NCBI GenBank assembly: GCA_025210235.1
Contig: JAOASG010000028.1
Coordinates: 1-64,000 of the forward strand
DNA length: 64,000 bases
Source of the DNA: Vallitalea sp.
GTDB taxonomy: Bacteria; Bacillota; Clostridia; Lachnospirales; Vallitaleaceae
Reading direction: 5' to 3'
The translations under genes and the position numbers were made by a program. How positions within the stretch are numbered: position 1 is the first letter of the stretch; each line of letters opens with the position of its first letter. The notes beneath the pieces were generated by a model. That model was given only the letters and a program-made list of their open reading frames with translations, did not search any database and was not told where the DNA came from. Shown in pieces: positions 7,520-15,115 of the stretch.

Positions 7520-8596
7520 TTAAACCGCTGAAATAGTAGCTTTCAATTTTTTAATTGCGTATCCATATTCTGAAATACCGTCTAATTTTCTTAAATCATT
7601 ATCATCAATTAATGTTTGATATAATTTTTGGCGTATAATTTTTTGTCCTTCTGGATTTATTTGAAGTTGAATATTATCAAAGTATGGGTTATTAAAATAG
7701 TCATATTCAGTAGAAAGTAACCCTTCAACGTAACTTTTGAAATATTTTGCGGCAAGATATTTATCACCTTCTTCAAGATGTAACTTGCATAAATTATATG
7801 AACCGGAATACAAGCCTATATTGAATGAGTTTTCTATTTGAATAACTGCGTTCAAATAGAAAACTGATTTATCAAAGTTATGATTGTGTTTGGCTATGTT
7901 TGATAATATAGACAATATTGATATACTTTGATTTAAATAGAATAACAGCATCTTTTTACAAAGTATTTCAGCATCTTTGTATTTATTTTGCTTTTGTAAA
8001 AGAGAAATATTTAATATCATTGGGTCAACAAAAGAATCAAGTAATTTTTTAATACATTTTTCACTTTCATTATAATTTTCTAATTCCATTTGAATACTTG
8101 CAATTATAAATAAAGCAGTTTGTAAGTAATTACTTTCTTTTGTTTCCACTACTTTATATAAAAGAGATAAGGCATATTGTTTTTTTGATTTAACTAATTT
8201 ATTAAAATCATTCCCTAACAGAAAAGTGTACATTTGAATCAAACTTGCAACAGTTAGTTTTAAACCAGAACTGTTTGGGTATTTATTTAGATACTCTTTA
8301 CACTTTATTTCTCCATCAAAAAAGCCATTATGTAAAAATATATTTGTAAGTTCCTTTTTGATTTTTGCAACTTCTGTTTCTGAAAGTTCTTCTTTGAATG
8401 ACAATAACTCATTTAAAGATGTATTTAAAGATCTTGCCAATGGAGCTAATAATTCAATGTCTGGCTTAGAATTTTCAGTTTCCCATTTACTTACAGCTCC
8501 TCCTGAGACACCTATCATAACACCAAGTTCCTCTTGGGTCATGCCTTTTTCTTTTCTCAAACGTAAAATATTGCTACCAATACTGACTTTATCCAT
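7520..8596 (-). CDS. XRE family regulator with TPR-like C-terminal domain
   Basis: 358 residues. The N-terminal Cro/CI-type helix-turn-helix covers residues 7-62 (ILRLRKEKGMTQEELGVMIG, then SGGAVSKWETENSKPDI). The remaining 290 residues are helical, with regularly spaced aromatic and Leu positions and an NYNESEKCIKKLLD segment, consistent with degenerate TPR repeats. This architecture is seen in peptide-responsive regulators (RRNPP-like) and in many orphan clostridial regulators. No small signalling-peptide gene was recognised beside it. The ATG has a perfect AAGGAGG site. The gene appears monocistronic, with divergent or unrelated neighbours, so its regulon is unknown. Confidence 0.82.
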   Translation of the reverse strand: MDKVSIGSNILRLRKEKGMTQEELGVMIGVSGGAVSKWETENSKPDIELLAPLARSLNTSLNELLSFKEELSETEVAKIKKELTNIFLHNGFFDGEIKCKEYLNKYPNSSGLKLTVASLIQMYTFLLGNDFNKLVKSKKQYALSLLYKVVETKESNYLQTALFIIASIQMELENYNESEKCIKKLLDSFVDPMILNISLLQKQNKYKDAEILCKKMLLFYLNQSISILSILSNIAKHNHNFDKSVFYLNAVIQIENSFNIGLYSGSYNLCKLHLEEGDKYLAAKYFKSYVEGLLSTEYDYFNNPYFDNIQLQINPEGQKIIRQKLYQTLIDDNDLRKLDGISEYGYAIKKLKATISAV

Positions 8597-8809
8597 TCTT
8601 AAGACCTCCTTATTGTTAGTTACTCTATGTTTTAGTATAGTTTAAGTTTTTATTTTAGACAATGGAGGGACTTTCATTTTTTAGTTAAGAAAACTCGAAT
8701 ATTGGTTAAAGTAAATATAATATGTTTACTTATAAATATTTACTTTTATTTATTCGCTAAAAGAGTTATGGTATTATGAGGAAATTATGGAAAGTTAATA
8801 CTAATAAAC

Positions 8810-8855
8810 AGCCAATAGATTATTAAATAAAAAAATATACTTTTATCTATTGGCT
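8810..8855 (-). terminator. Hairpin downstream of the DUF2812 gene
   Basis: AGCCAATAGAT (8810-8820) and ATCTATTGGCT (8845-8855) are perfect inverted repeats. Read on the minus strand they follow the padR-DUF2812 operon. The T tract is poor, so termination strength is uncertain. Nothing else was recognised between 8597 and 8880. Confidence 0.5.
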
Positions 8856-8880
8856 ATAGCTTATTTAATCTGAATTAAAA

Positions 8881-9471
8881 TTATTCTCTGATTTTTTGTT
8901 CTTTTTTCAAAGAATGCATTGATTTACGTATAGGAATAATAATAAGTTGAAATGTTATTGCCAGAATACCAAATAGAGTTCCTTTAATCATGAAAGGAAT
9001 ATGGTACTGCTTACAATTGAATCCTCTTTCGATCCAAGTAGTATATACATAGTATTTATTCCATGCTTCCCAAAGCCATGTGATAGACATACATGCCAGG
9101 AAAACAAAAAGTACATTTGCAATCAATGTTATACGCTTGTAGTGTTCGATTTTTGAATCCACATCTGAATACAATTCAAATACTCCATCTTGAGCTTTTT
9201 TTCTAAAATATCCCCAACGCAAATAGGAACCTACATATTCTATACCTGTATCCTCTAAGAATTTAATATATGAATCACTTTCACATTGAAATGGAAGATG
9301 ATGTAGAAGTTCTAAACGATAAATGTATTCACCGGGGATACATTCTTCAAAAGTATATTTGCAAAAGCCAACATCAGTCAACATCATACCCTTTGCGGAC
9401 ATCTCATTTAGCCATTTTTCTTCTTTTTCGTAGGCACCTAAGGAAAATACTTTAAATACAGTATGTTTCAT
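8881..9471 (-). CDS. DUF2812 domain-containing membrane protein
   Basis: 196 residues. The N-terminal soluble half matches the DUF2812 pattern (EEKWLNEMSAKGMML near residue 17, then an F-x-Y-R-L-E segment and WGYFRK about residue 86). Two hydrophobic segments follow (about residues 117-135 and 155-178). Such proteins are typically encoded directly after a PadR regulator and are thought to be its effector, but the biochemical function is unknown. Its ATG overlaps the padR stop codon by one base (TAATG), implying translational coupling. It shares the padR promoter and operator. Confidence 0.8.
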   Translation of the reverse strand: MKHTVFKVFSLGAYEKEEKWLNEMSAKGMMLTDVGFCKYTFEECIPGEYIYRLELLHHLPFQCESDSYIKFLEDTGIEYVGSYLRWGYFRKKAQDGVFELYSDVDSKIEHYKRITLIANVLFVFLACMSITWLWEAWNKYYVYTTWIERGFNCKQYHIPFMIKGTLFGILAITFQLIIIPIRKSMHSLKKEQKIRE

Positions 9472-9797
9472 TACTTAATACCTCCTATAATTTTTTCACC
9501 ATTATTCACTAATTCTTTTAATCGTAAAAGGTCTATTTTTGCAGCATGTTTTCCAGAGTCAGTAATAATATATTCTTTTTTTCTTGAATTGCGTTCTCCT
9601 GGTAAGGCCATAATCCAACCTCGTTCTAAAAGTGTATTGATTGCACCATACAAAGTCCCAGCAGCAAGATTTACTCTACCATTACTTAATTGATTTACAT
9701 TTTGCATTATGCCATAACCATGCATAGGCTGATGTAAAGAAAGAAGTATATAATAAACTGCTTCGGTAAGCGTAATGTTTTTTCTAATATTTGACAT
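9471..9797 (-). CDS. PadR family transcriptional regulator
   Basis: 108 residues, the compact PadR type. Winged-helix features are clear: TEAVYYILLSLHQPMHGYGIM (residues 11-31), then LAAGTLYGAINTLLERGWI (about 45-63), GERNSRKKEYIITDSG for the wing, and a C-terminal dimerisation helix. Members repress their own operon and respond to small molecules or envelope stress. Here the gene is followed with a one-base overlap by a DUF2812 membrane protein. Its promoter is covered by a perfect 18-bp inverted repeat (9848-9890), the evident autoregulatory operator. The ribosome binding site is AGGAGG. Confidence 0.92.
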   Translation of the reverse strand: MSNIRKNITLTEAVYYILLSLHQPMHGYGIMQNVNQLSNGRVNLAAGTLYGAINTLLERGWIMALPGERNSRKKEYIITDSGKHAAKIDLLRLKELVNNGEKIIGGIK

Positions 9798-9847
9798 TTA
9801 GTACACCTCCTATATCTGAGTATTAGTTATCACAATCTGTTGACGTT

Positions 9848-9899
9848 ATAACGGATAACGATATAATGTAATTATATCGTTATCCGTTATAGTTGTCAA
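9848..9899 (-). promoter_or_regulatory. PadR promoter and operator
   Basis: Perfect inverted repeat with 18-bp arms at 9848-9865 and 9873-9890 (core ATAACGGATAACGATATA) around a 7-bp spacer. On the minus strand, -35 TTGACA (9894-9899), a 17-bp spacer and -10 TATAAT (9871-9876) overlap it, so a bound regulator would cover the whole core promoter of padR-DUF2812. Confidence 0.88.
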
Positions 9900-10009
9900 G
9901 TATGAAGTTGTATTTTTTCATGAATATTTTCGAATTTTTCTAATTATTTTATTTATAGTTCTATATGGTTCAAAGTAACATAAGATAAATACATAGGAGG
10001 AGAAGAAGT

Positions 10010-10963
10010 ATGAAGAATAAAATGGCGATATTTGTAATTGTTTTATGTATACTCATTTTAAATAAAAATTATATTAATAATAATGAAAAAGCAGAAGCAA
10101 AAAATTCTAGTAATAATTCAAATAATGAATTTTCCATAAAGGATTTTTTTCAAGTTGATAATAGAACTAAACTTAATGCTGATGAATTACCACTTAATCA
10201 ATTTGCTTCAAAAGACTTATCTATTCAAACTATAGAGAAAGGTCCTAAAATCTTAATATTCCATACACATTCACAAGAATCTTATTTTAAGAGTGAACCT
10301 AACAATCCATCAAAAACTGTTGTTGAGGTAGGTAGAGAATTAAAAAAACAATTGGAAGAAAACTATGATATATCTGTTTTGCATTGTAAGGAAAAATTTG
10401 ATGTAGTAGATGGGAAGATTGCACGTGAAAAGAGTTATAAACGTATGGAACCTGTAATCAAAAATATATTGAAAGAGAATCCTTCTATAGAAGTGTTAAT
10501 TGATATTCATAGAGATGCTGTACCTCCTGATTATAAAGATGGGGTTGTAATGATTAAGGATAAACCAACAGCTAAAATAATTTTTATAAATGGTATATGT
10601 AAAAAGATAGTAGATGGTAAGATTTTACCTGTAGAAGATTTACACAATCCGTATATAAAAGAAAATCTTAATTTAAGTTTTCAAATGAAATTAAATGCAG
10701 ATGAATTATATGCAGATTATATCAAAAAAATTCATATACATCCTTATAGATATGGTTTGCACATGGCTCCTAAATCACTTTCAATAGAAATAGGTAATAA
10801 CAGAAATACTTTTGAAGAAGCAAAAAATTCAGTTGAACCACTCGCGGAAGTACTAGCTAATGTGCTTGGAATAAAGAAAAAGTTACATAAGGAATTTAAT
10901 AATATACCCTTGAAAATTAGGGCACCTTATACTTTGGAACGGTTGAGGGTTACAGTTAAATAA
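10010..10963 (+). CDS. spoIIP: Stage II sporulation protein P (peptidoglycan amidase)
   Basis: 317 residues. A short N-terminal membrane anchor (residues 5-20) is followed by a linker and the SpoIIP amidase/endopeptidase domain. Visible motifs are ILIFHTHSQESYF (about residues 82-94, with the catalytic His and Glu), DIHRDAVP (about 166-173) and LSIEIGNN near the C-terminus (about 258-265). SpoIIP works with SpoIID and SpoIIM in the DMP complex, degrading septal peptidoglycan during engulfment. Neither partner is adjacent. The protein is somewhat short in the N-terminal region compared with Bacillus SpoIIP (about 400 residues), as is usual in clostridia. It has a strong ribosome binding site (AGGAGG) and its own terminator. 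Confidence 0.93.
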   Translation: MKNKMAIFVIVLCILILNKNYINNNEKAEAKNSSNNSNNEFSIKDFFQVDNRTKLNADELPLNQFASKDLSIQTIEKGPKILIFHTHSQESYFKSEPNNPSKTVVEVGRELKKQLEENYDISVLHCKEKFDVVDGKIAREKSYKRMEPVIKNILKENPSIEVLIDIHRDAVPPDYKDGVVMIKDKPTAKIIFINGICKKIVDGKILPVEDLHNPYIKENLNLSFQMKLNADELYADYIKKIHIHPYRYGLHMAPKSLSIEIGNNRNTFEEAKNSVEPLAEVLANVLGIKKKLHKEFNNIPLKIRAPYTLERLRVTVK

Positions 10964-10975
10964 ATGAAAAAATAG

Positions 10976-10998
10976 GAACTGGGAAACCAGTTCTTTTT
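10976..10998 (+). terminator. Rho-independent terminator of spoIIP
   Basis: GAACTGG, a GAAA loop, CCAGTTC, then TTTTT: a textbook stem with a tetraloop and T tract. Confidence 0.92.
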
Positions 10999-11057
10999 AA
11001 ATAACTTCTTATATGTCAAATTGTGGGATTGTTAGAGTTATGTTTATACATCAACTG

Positions 11058-11075
11058 CCCGCCATTTTAGGCGGG
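11058..11075. other. Unusually GC-rich short hairpin
   Basis: CCCGCC (11058-11063) pairs with GGCGGG (11070-11075) around a six-base loop, followed by TTTATGG and a second GC-rich stretch (GGCCC...GCC to about 11098). It stands out in this AT-rich window. It may be the terminator of a decayed unit or part of a foreign fragment; the function is unknown. Confidence 0.35.
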
Positions 11076-11119
11076 TTTATGGCCCATTTGGAAATGCCTT
11101 GTTGTCGTGGATATAGATT

Positions 11120-11281
11120 TTATACTTTTTCTTTACGCCAGTAATATAAAGCCAATGCTAAAAATAGTAATGATGCAATAAAGTTTAGAATTATTCCACT
11201 AATAGGTCTTGAATCATGGATATTTAAAAATGCAACAATTAACCATATTATTCCACATACAAAGTTTATATTTTTTTTCAT
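11120..11281 (-). CDS. Small membrane protein (53 aa)
   Basis: A 53-residue reading frame on the minus strand, starting MKKNINFVCGIIWLIVAF and ending YYWRKEKV. Two hydrophobic segments (about residues 6-20 and 31-46) are separated by a short polar loop (NIHDSRP). A good GAAAGGAG ribosome binding site lies seven bases before the ATG. The family is not recognised. It lies downstream of the secreted-protein gene at 11425-12171 on the same strand, with 143 bases between, so co-transcription is possible. The coding call rests on the ribosome binding site and on the amphipathic, positive-inside layout. Confidence 0.6.
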   Translation of the reverse strand: MKKNINFVCGIIWLIVAFLNIHDSRPISGIILNFIASLLFLALALYYWRKEKV

Positions 11282-11424
11282 TTCAAACTCCTTTCAAATG
11301 CCATAATGTATTAATTTGATTCGTAATCATACTTATTTCCATCTCCTATAATATATGATTGGATAAAACTATCTATAGAAACATTTTCATCTATGTCTAA
11401 CATAATTATAAAATTTACAATTTT

Positions 11425-12171
11425 TCATACTATTAGGAAGAGTATTTTTATCAATGGGAGGAGAATAAATCCTAATTCATCCATATATTTAAATGTTACT
11501 TTAGTTTTAAGTGTTTCATCATTAGATGTTCTGACTGCAAAAGAGCTCTCTGTTATGTTCATATTAATTTGTGAAGAACCATCTCCCGCTACATATGTGT
11601 ATGTTGAACTCATAGGAGCATAGTCAGGAAATGGTATATCTATAGCAGAGTTATTTTGAGATAAATTAAAACTGTAATTGTTTGCTCCATTACAAAAAGT
11701 AACGGCACCAGATCCTTTATTACTTGTATAGGTAATATTATGGTTTAATCCTTTAGGTATATAAAAGCTTGTTGCCCCTTCATTATTAACTATATTTATG
11801 TCAGTATTAATTTCACATAAACTAATACCAGCCTTATTATTTTGTACACTTACTTTTTTATACGTTAAATTTGGTATAGAAATATTAATCTTATCGGACC
11901 ATGTAATTTTTGCATTATCTTTAGGTTTAGCTGTAATTGTTAATTTGTTTTGTTCATTATTTGTTATGAGCTCAAATAGTTTGTTGTTATAGTTATACTG
12001 AAAACTATTATTTTGAGATTTTTCTACAACTATGTTGCAATTTTTTCCTTTTAATATAATGGTATCAACTGTAGTATTATCTATTTCATTAGAATAACAA
12101 ACCTGGGAAATTAATAATATTATTAGAATTAGACCAATTGAAGTAACTAAAAATTTTTTGCCTTTTTTCAT
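11425..12171 (-). CDS. Secreted protein with DUF4097-like beta-helix region
   Basis: 248 residues. A signal peptide is clear (MKKGKKFLVTSIGLILIILLI, then a VCYSNE cleavage region). The mature part is rich in short beta strands with N, S and T (INISIPNLTYKKVSVQNNKA, then GATSFYIPKG and SGAVTFCNGA), the pattern of DUF4097/adhesin-like right-handed beta-helix domains. The frame is open up to 12294, but the ATG at 12171 begins the signal peptide and has a GTAGGTAA site. The last 20 residues (GFILLPLIKILFLIV) are an unexpected hydrophobic tail that could be a second anchor or the result of a frameshift. The function is unknown. Confidence 0.65.
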   Translation of the reverse strand: MKKGKKFLVTSIGLILIILLISQVCYSNEIDNTTVDTIILKGKNCNIVVEKSQNNSFQYNYNNKLFELITNNEQNKLTITAKPKDNAKITWSDKINISIPNLTYKKVSVQNNKAGISLCEINTDINIVNNEGATSFYIPKGLNHNITYTSNKGSGAVTFCNGANNYSFNLSQNNSAIDIPFPDYAPMSSTYTYVAGDGSSQINMNITESSFAVRTSNDETLKTKVTFKYMDELGFILLPLIKILFLIV

Positions 12172-12400
12172 TATGTTACCTACTTTCTTTGTTATGTTTT
12201 TAGTAAATAACTGTATTATATCATGAATTATAAAATGATCCAATGTATGCGTTAAGATAAAGTTATTATATAACAAATATATTGTATTGTACAAAAATAT
12301 ATAGAAATTAAAGCAACAATTGCCTTTTTATGTATATGACGACAGTTTGTAAGGTAGCCATTGTGAAGTTGGTGAAATTAAATACTTAATATAAATATAC

Positions 12401-13360
12401 TTAAAACAAATCAGTACTTAAATATTTTAAACCACTATCGTTCAGTGTTAATACAATATTTTTTCCCTTCTCTTTGTTCTTTAGTAATTTAATTGCGGCA
12501 CTAACATTAGCTCCTGACGAAATTCCAACAAATGTTCCCTCTAATTTAGCAAGGTCTCTTGCCATTTGGCAAGCTTCTTCATCTGTTACTTGTACGTATC
12601 CGTCAATTAATTTTTTATTTATTTTTGGTAAATCCATAGCATATCCACAGCCTTGAACTTTGTGGCGTCCTTTATTGATAATAGAATTTCCTGCATATAC
12701 AGCCGCATTAACAGGTTCAGCAATATAACAACGAATATTCTCATTATATTCTTTAAACTTTTCAGCACATCCTTGAAAGGTACCACCACTTCCCACAATA
12801 TCAACAAAACAATCTATTTGACCATCGCTTTGTTCCCAAATTTCTACAGCAGTATGAAGTAGATGTGCCTTATATGAACTTTCTAACTTGAACTGATCTG
12901 CACGAAAAGCATTTCTTTTTTTTGTTAATCTTTGAGTTATTTTTTCTACTAATTTTAAATCTTCTCCAGATACTTGTCCCTTAACTGAATTCTTTGCCTG
13001 TGGTACTATAACAACTTCCGCTCCAAGTGCACGCATCATTTTAGCTCGTTCAGCAGAGTTACCTTCTGACATGCAAGCTATAAATGGATGTCCTTTTGCT
13101 TGACACACAATTGAAAGACCTGTACCTGTATTTCCACTTGTTAGTTCAATCACAGTCTGCCCAGGCTTTAAATTACCGCTTGCTTCAGCTTCCTCAATCA
13201 TTTGTAAAGCAGGACGATCTTTTTTGCTGTATCCAGGATTTAAATACTCTAATTTTGCAAAGATATTTCCTTCAACGCCATAATGTTTTGTTATTCTGCT
13301 TAGACTTAACATCGGTGTTTCACCAATTGACTCATAAATATTTTCCATTATTTTTTTCAT
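12401..13360 (-). CDS. PLP-dependent cysteine synthase family protein
   Basis: 319 residues, a fold-type II PLP enzyme related to O-acetylserine sulfhydrylase and cystathionine beta-synthase. Visible motifs are NPGYSKKDRPA (about residues 41-51), with the PLP-binding lysine in the S-x-K position, then ELTSGNTGTG (about 71-80) and the phosphate-binding GSGGTFQG (about 190-197). The variation NPGYSKK in place of the usual NPxxSVK, together with the divergent XRE-cupin regulator, sets it apart from housekeeping CysK. The reaction may be beta-replacement or lyase chemistry on serine derivatives. It has a strong AAGGAGG site. It shares a long palindromic operator (13400-13459) with the divergent regulator. 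Confidence 0.85.
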   Translation of the reverse strand: MKKIMENIYESIGETPMLSLSRITKHYGVEGNIFAKLEYLNPGYSKKDRPALQMIEEAEASGNLKPGQTVIELTSGNTGTGLSIVCQAKGHPFIACMSEGNSAERAKMMRALGAEVVIVPQAKNSVKGQVSGEDLKLVEKITQRLTKKRNAFRADQFKLESSYKAHLLHTAVEIWEQSDGQIDCFVDIVGSGGTFQGCAEKFKEYNENIRCYIAEPVNAAVYAGNSIINKGRHKVQGCGYAMDLPKINKKLIDGYVQVTDEEACQMARDLAKLEGTFVGISSGANVSAAIKLLKNKEKGKNIVLTLNDSGLKYLSTDLF

Positions 13361-13399
13361 TACTATTGTCTCCTCCTTAATAATTATGTTATCATAAAC

Positions 13400-13459
13400 T
13401 ATACTTAACGATAGTAAAATGTACTTAACGTTAAATATATTTTACTATCGTTAAGTATA
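13400..13459. promoter_or_regulatory. Shared operator of the cysteine synthase-like gene and XRE-cupin regulator
   Basis: Perfect inverted repeat with 21-bp arms at 13400-13420 and 13439-13459, containing CTTAACGATAGTAAAAT. The 18-bp spacer holds a third CTTAACG copy (with GTTAA). It lies in the middle of the divergent intergenic region, so one bound regulator could control both directions. Confidence 0.85.
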
Positions 13460-13492
13460 CATGTCAATAATGTTAAAGGAGACAAAATACCT

Positions 13493-14044
13493 ATGAATAT
13501 AAATTTAATTATTGCTGAAAATTTAAATCGACTTCGTAAAGAGCAAAATTTGAGTTTAGGCAAACTTTCTGAATTATCTAATGTTAGTAAAGTCATGTTA
13601 TCTCAAATTGAAAAAGGTGATACAAATCCAACCATAAATACCATATGGAAAATAGCTAAAGGATTAAAAGTTTCCTATACCTCACTATTAGAAAAACAAA
13701 AACATGATACTTATGTTATAAAAAGGTCAGATATAGCACCTCAATTTGATGATGAAGGACACTATCGTCTTTATTGTTACTATCCTAATACACCACAACG
13801 CAATATTGAAATCTTCCAAATGGAAATTGATGAAGGATGTAACTATACTTCTGTTGGACATTCTAAAAAGTCACAGGAATATATTATGGTTTTTGAAGGT
13901 GAATTAACTTTACAAGTAAACAATGAAACATTTATTGTTAACGCTAATGATACTATCAGTTTTATTGCTGCTAGTAAGCATGTATATTTTAATAGTGGGC
14001 ATGGTACTTTAAAAGCTGTTATAACAAATCTTTATCCTGTCTAA
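13493..14044 (+). CDS. XRE family regulator with C-terminal cupin domain
   Basis: 183 residues. The N-terminal helix-turn-helix (residues 8-62, LNRLRKEQNLSLGKLSELSN, then LSQIEKGDTNPTINTIWKIA) is followed by a cupin_2 sensor domain (about residues 110-180, QEYIMVFEGELTLQVNNE). This fold combination is common for regulators of amino acid and sulfur metabolism that bind a small ligand in the cupin. It is divergent from the cysteine-synthase-like gene and shares with it a 60-bp palindromic operator. It is therefore probably both autoregulator and regulator of that enzyme. The start is ATG 13493 (AAAGGAGAC ribosome binding site). Confidence 0.9.
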   Translation: MNINLIIAENLNRLRKEQNLSLGKLSELSNVSKVMLSQIEKGDTNPTINTIWKIAKGLKVSYTSLLEKQKHDTYVIKRSDIAPQFDDEGHYRLYCYYPNTPQRNIEIFQMEIDEGCNYTSVGHSKKSQEYIMVFEGELTLQVNNETFIVNANDTISFIAASKHVYFNSGHGTLKAVITNLYPV

Positions 14045-14289
14045 CAATAACTCAATTAAAATAAAGTAGTCCAGATGAATTATATAGTAAAATTAAGGAA
14101 TTAATTTAAATATTATTAATGGGAATTTTCGGATTTAGATAGTTCGCTCTTGTTTTTTTAAAATGAGTATACTTTTAAAATATATATGGAAACAATAGGT
14201 ATTGAATTGAAAATATAGACTTACTAACTATAAATAAGAGAGCAACTCCAATATAAGAATGGATTTGCCCTATACACACTAACACTACA

Positions 14290-14714
14290 CTACATTTTTT
14301 TAGTATAGTAATTAGAAAAATATACAACTAAAATGAATTTTATTACAATTAGAAAAACTGCCATATTAATAATGAGTTTATCTACATTCATTAAACTGAG
14401 CATTAATATAAAGGCAAGAAATAGATAGTTCATAATTTTAGCAACCATATATCCAGTTTTTTGTCTTATTTGTGTATTTCGTTCATCATTTACTTCAATT
14501 TTTTTTTGTTTTTTATTTTTTCTGATTCTATTGCCGGAACAATCAAAGCTTGAATAAACCATCCAATGCCTAATGTTGCCATAGCTGCTCCAATACCAAA
14601 ACATAAACCAGAAAGCATTTTTAAATCCTTAGTTTTTAACACGAATGCGCCGACCATTAATAGTATTATTCCTACTAATGATTGTAATACAAACCAAATC
14701 TTTTTATTTTTCAT
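14290..14714 (-). pseudogene. Two-part membrane protein broken by a homopolymer frameshift
   Basis: Two overlapping frames together encode one coherent protein of about 140 residues. The first part (from ATG 14714) has two hydrophobic helices and ends in a Lys-rich stretch (SEKIKNKKK). The second (into 14290) continues IEVNDERNTQIRQKTGYM and has two more helices. The break is at a run of nine A (minus strand; 14499-14507); one extra A would restore the frame. E-x-N-D-E-R-N is typical of DUF2178-like membrane proteins usually found beside a small XRE regulator, which is the case here. The start overlaps the regulator's stop by four bases. Sequencing error, pseudogene or slippage expression remain possible. 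Confidence 0.75.
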
Positions 14715-14914
14715 TTCAATTCCTCCTCATATATAAAGATTTCTTCAATTGACATTCCAAAATATCGAGCAATTTTAAAAGCTAAAATAATAGATGGATT
14801 GTATCGTCCATTTTCCAATGAACCAATTGTTTGCCGTGAAACTTCCAAAGCAGTAGCAAGTTGCTCTTGCTTAATTCCTCGTTGCTTTCGGATTTTTTCT
14901 AATCTATTTTTCAT
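14711..14914 (-). CDS. Small XRE family helix-turn-helix regulator
   Basis: 67 residues, essentially only a helix-turn-helix (KIRKQRGIKQEQLATALEVS, then RQTIGSLENGRYNPSIILAF and a C-terminal YFGMSIEEIF). Members of this short class sit next to a membrane protein gene and regulate it. Here the stop overlaps the start of the (broken) membrane protein gene (ATGA). A TTG seven codons upstream is in frame, but the ATG at 14914 has the better-placed AAAGGCGG site. A consensus-like promoter and an inverted repeat lie upstream (14940-15007). Confidence 0.9.
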   Translation of the reverse strand: MKNRLEKIRKQRGIKQEQLATALEVSRQTIGSLENGRYNPSIILAFKIARYFGMSIEEIFIYEEELK

Positions 14915-14939
14915 AAATAAGAAACCGCCTTTCAAAACT

Positions 14940-15007
14940 TATGGAAAGTTAACTTTACATTAATAATATATAATAATTAACTTAATATGTCAAGTATACT
15001 TTCCATA
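14940..15007 (-). promoter_or_regulatory. Promoter and flanking inverted repeat of the small XRE operon
   Basis: On the minus strand: -35 TTGACA (14988-14993), 17-bp spacer, -10 TATATT (14965-14970). The core promoter is bracketed by perfect 10-bp inverted repeats, TATGGAAAGT (14940-14949) and ACTTTCCATA (14998-15007), probable binding sites of the XRE protein. Confidence 0.65.
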
Positions 15008-15115
15008 AAAACATATGTATAGTAGAATATTTTTTAATCCTTATTGAAGAATTAATAATATAAACTTGTTTTAATGGAAACTATAAAAGTAAATAATTTT
15101 TTAGGAGGTGATGCT

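Noticed and set aside
11311..11403. 30-codon minus-strand frame between the secreted protein and the 53-aa gene
   Set aside because: Begins with ATG and reads acidic text, but has no ribosome binding site and no family resemblance; could be a relic, not supported as a gene.
12172..12294. N-terminal extension of the secreted protein
   Set aside because: Would bury the signal peptide behind 41 residues; ATG 12171 gives a proper signal sequence.
12172..12399. Gene or regulatory element downstream of the cysteine synthase-like gene
   Set aside because: No open frame with a ribosome binding site, and no convincing hairpin was found.
14045..14289. Possible inverted repeat (about 14142-14152 and 14236-14247)
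   Set aside because: Only partly complementary with about 80 bases between the arms; no gene or recognised site in this gap.
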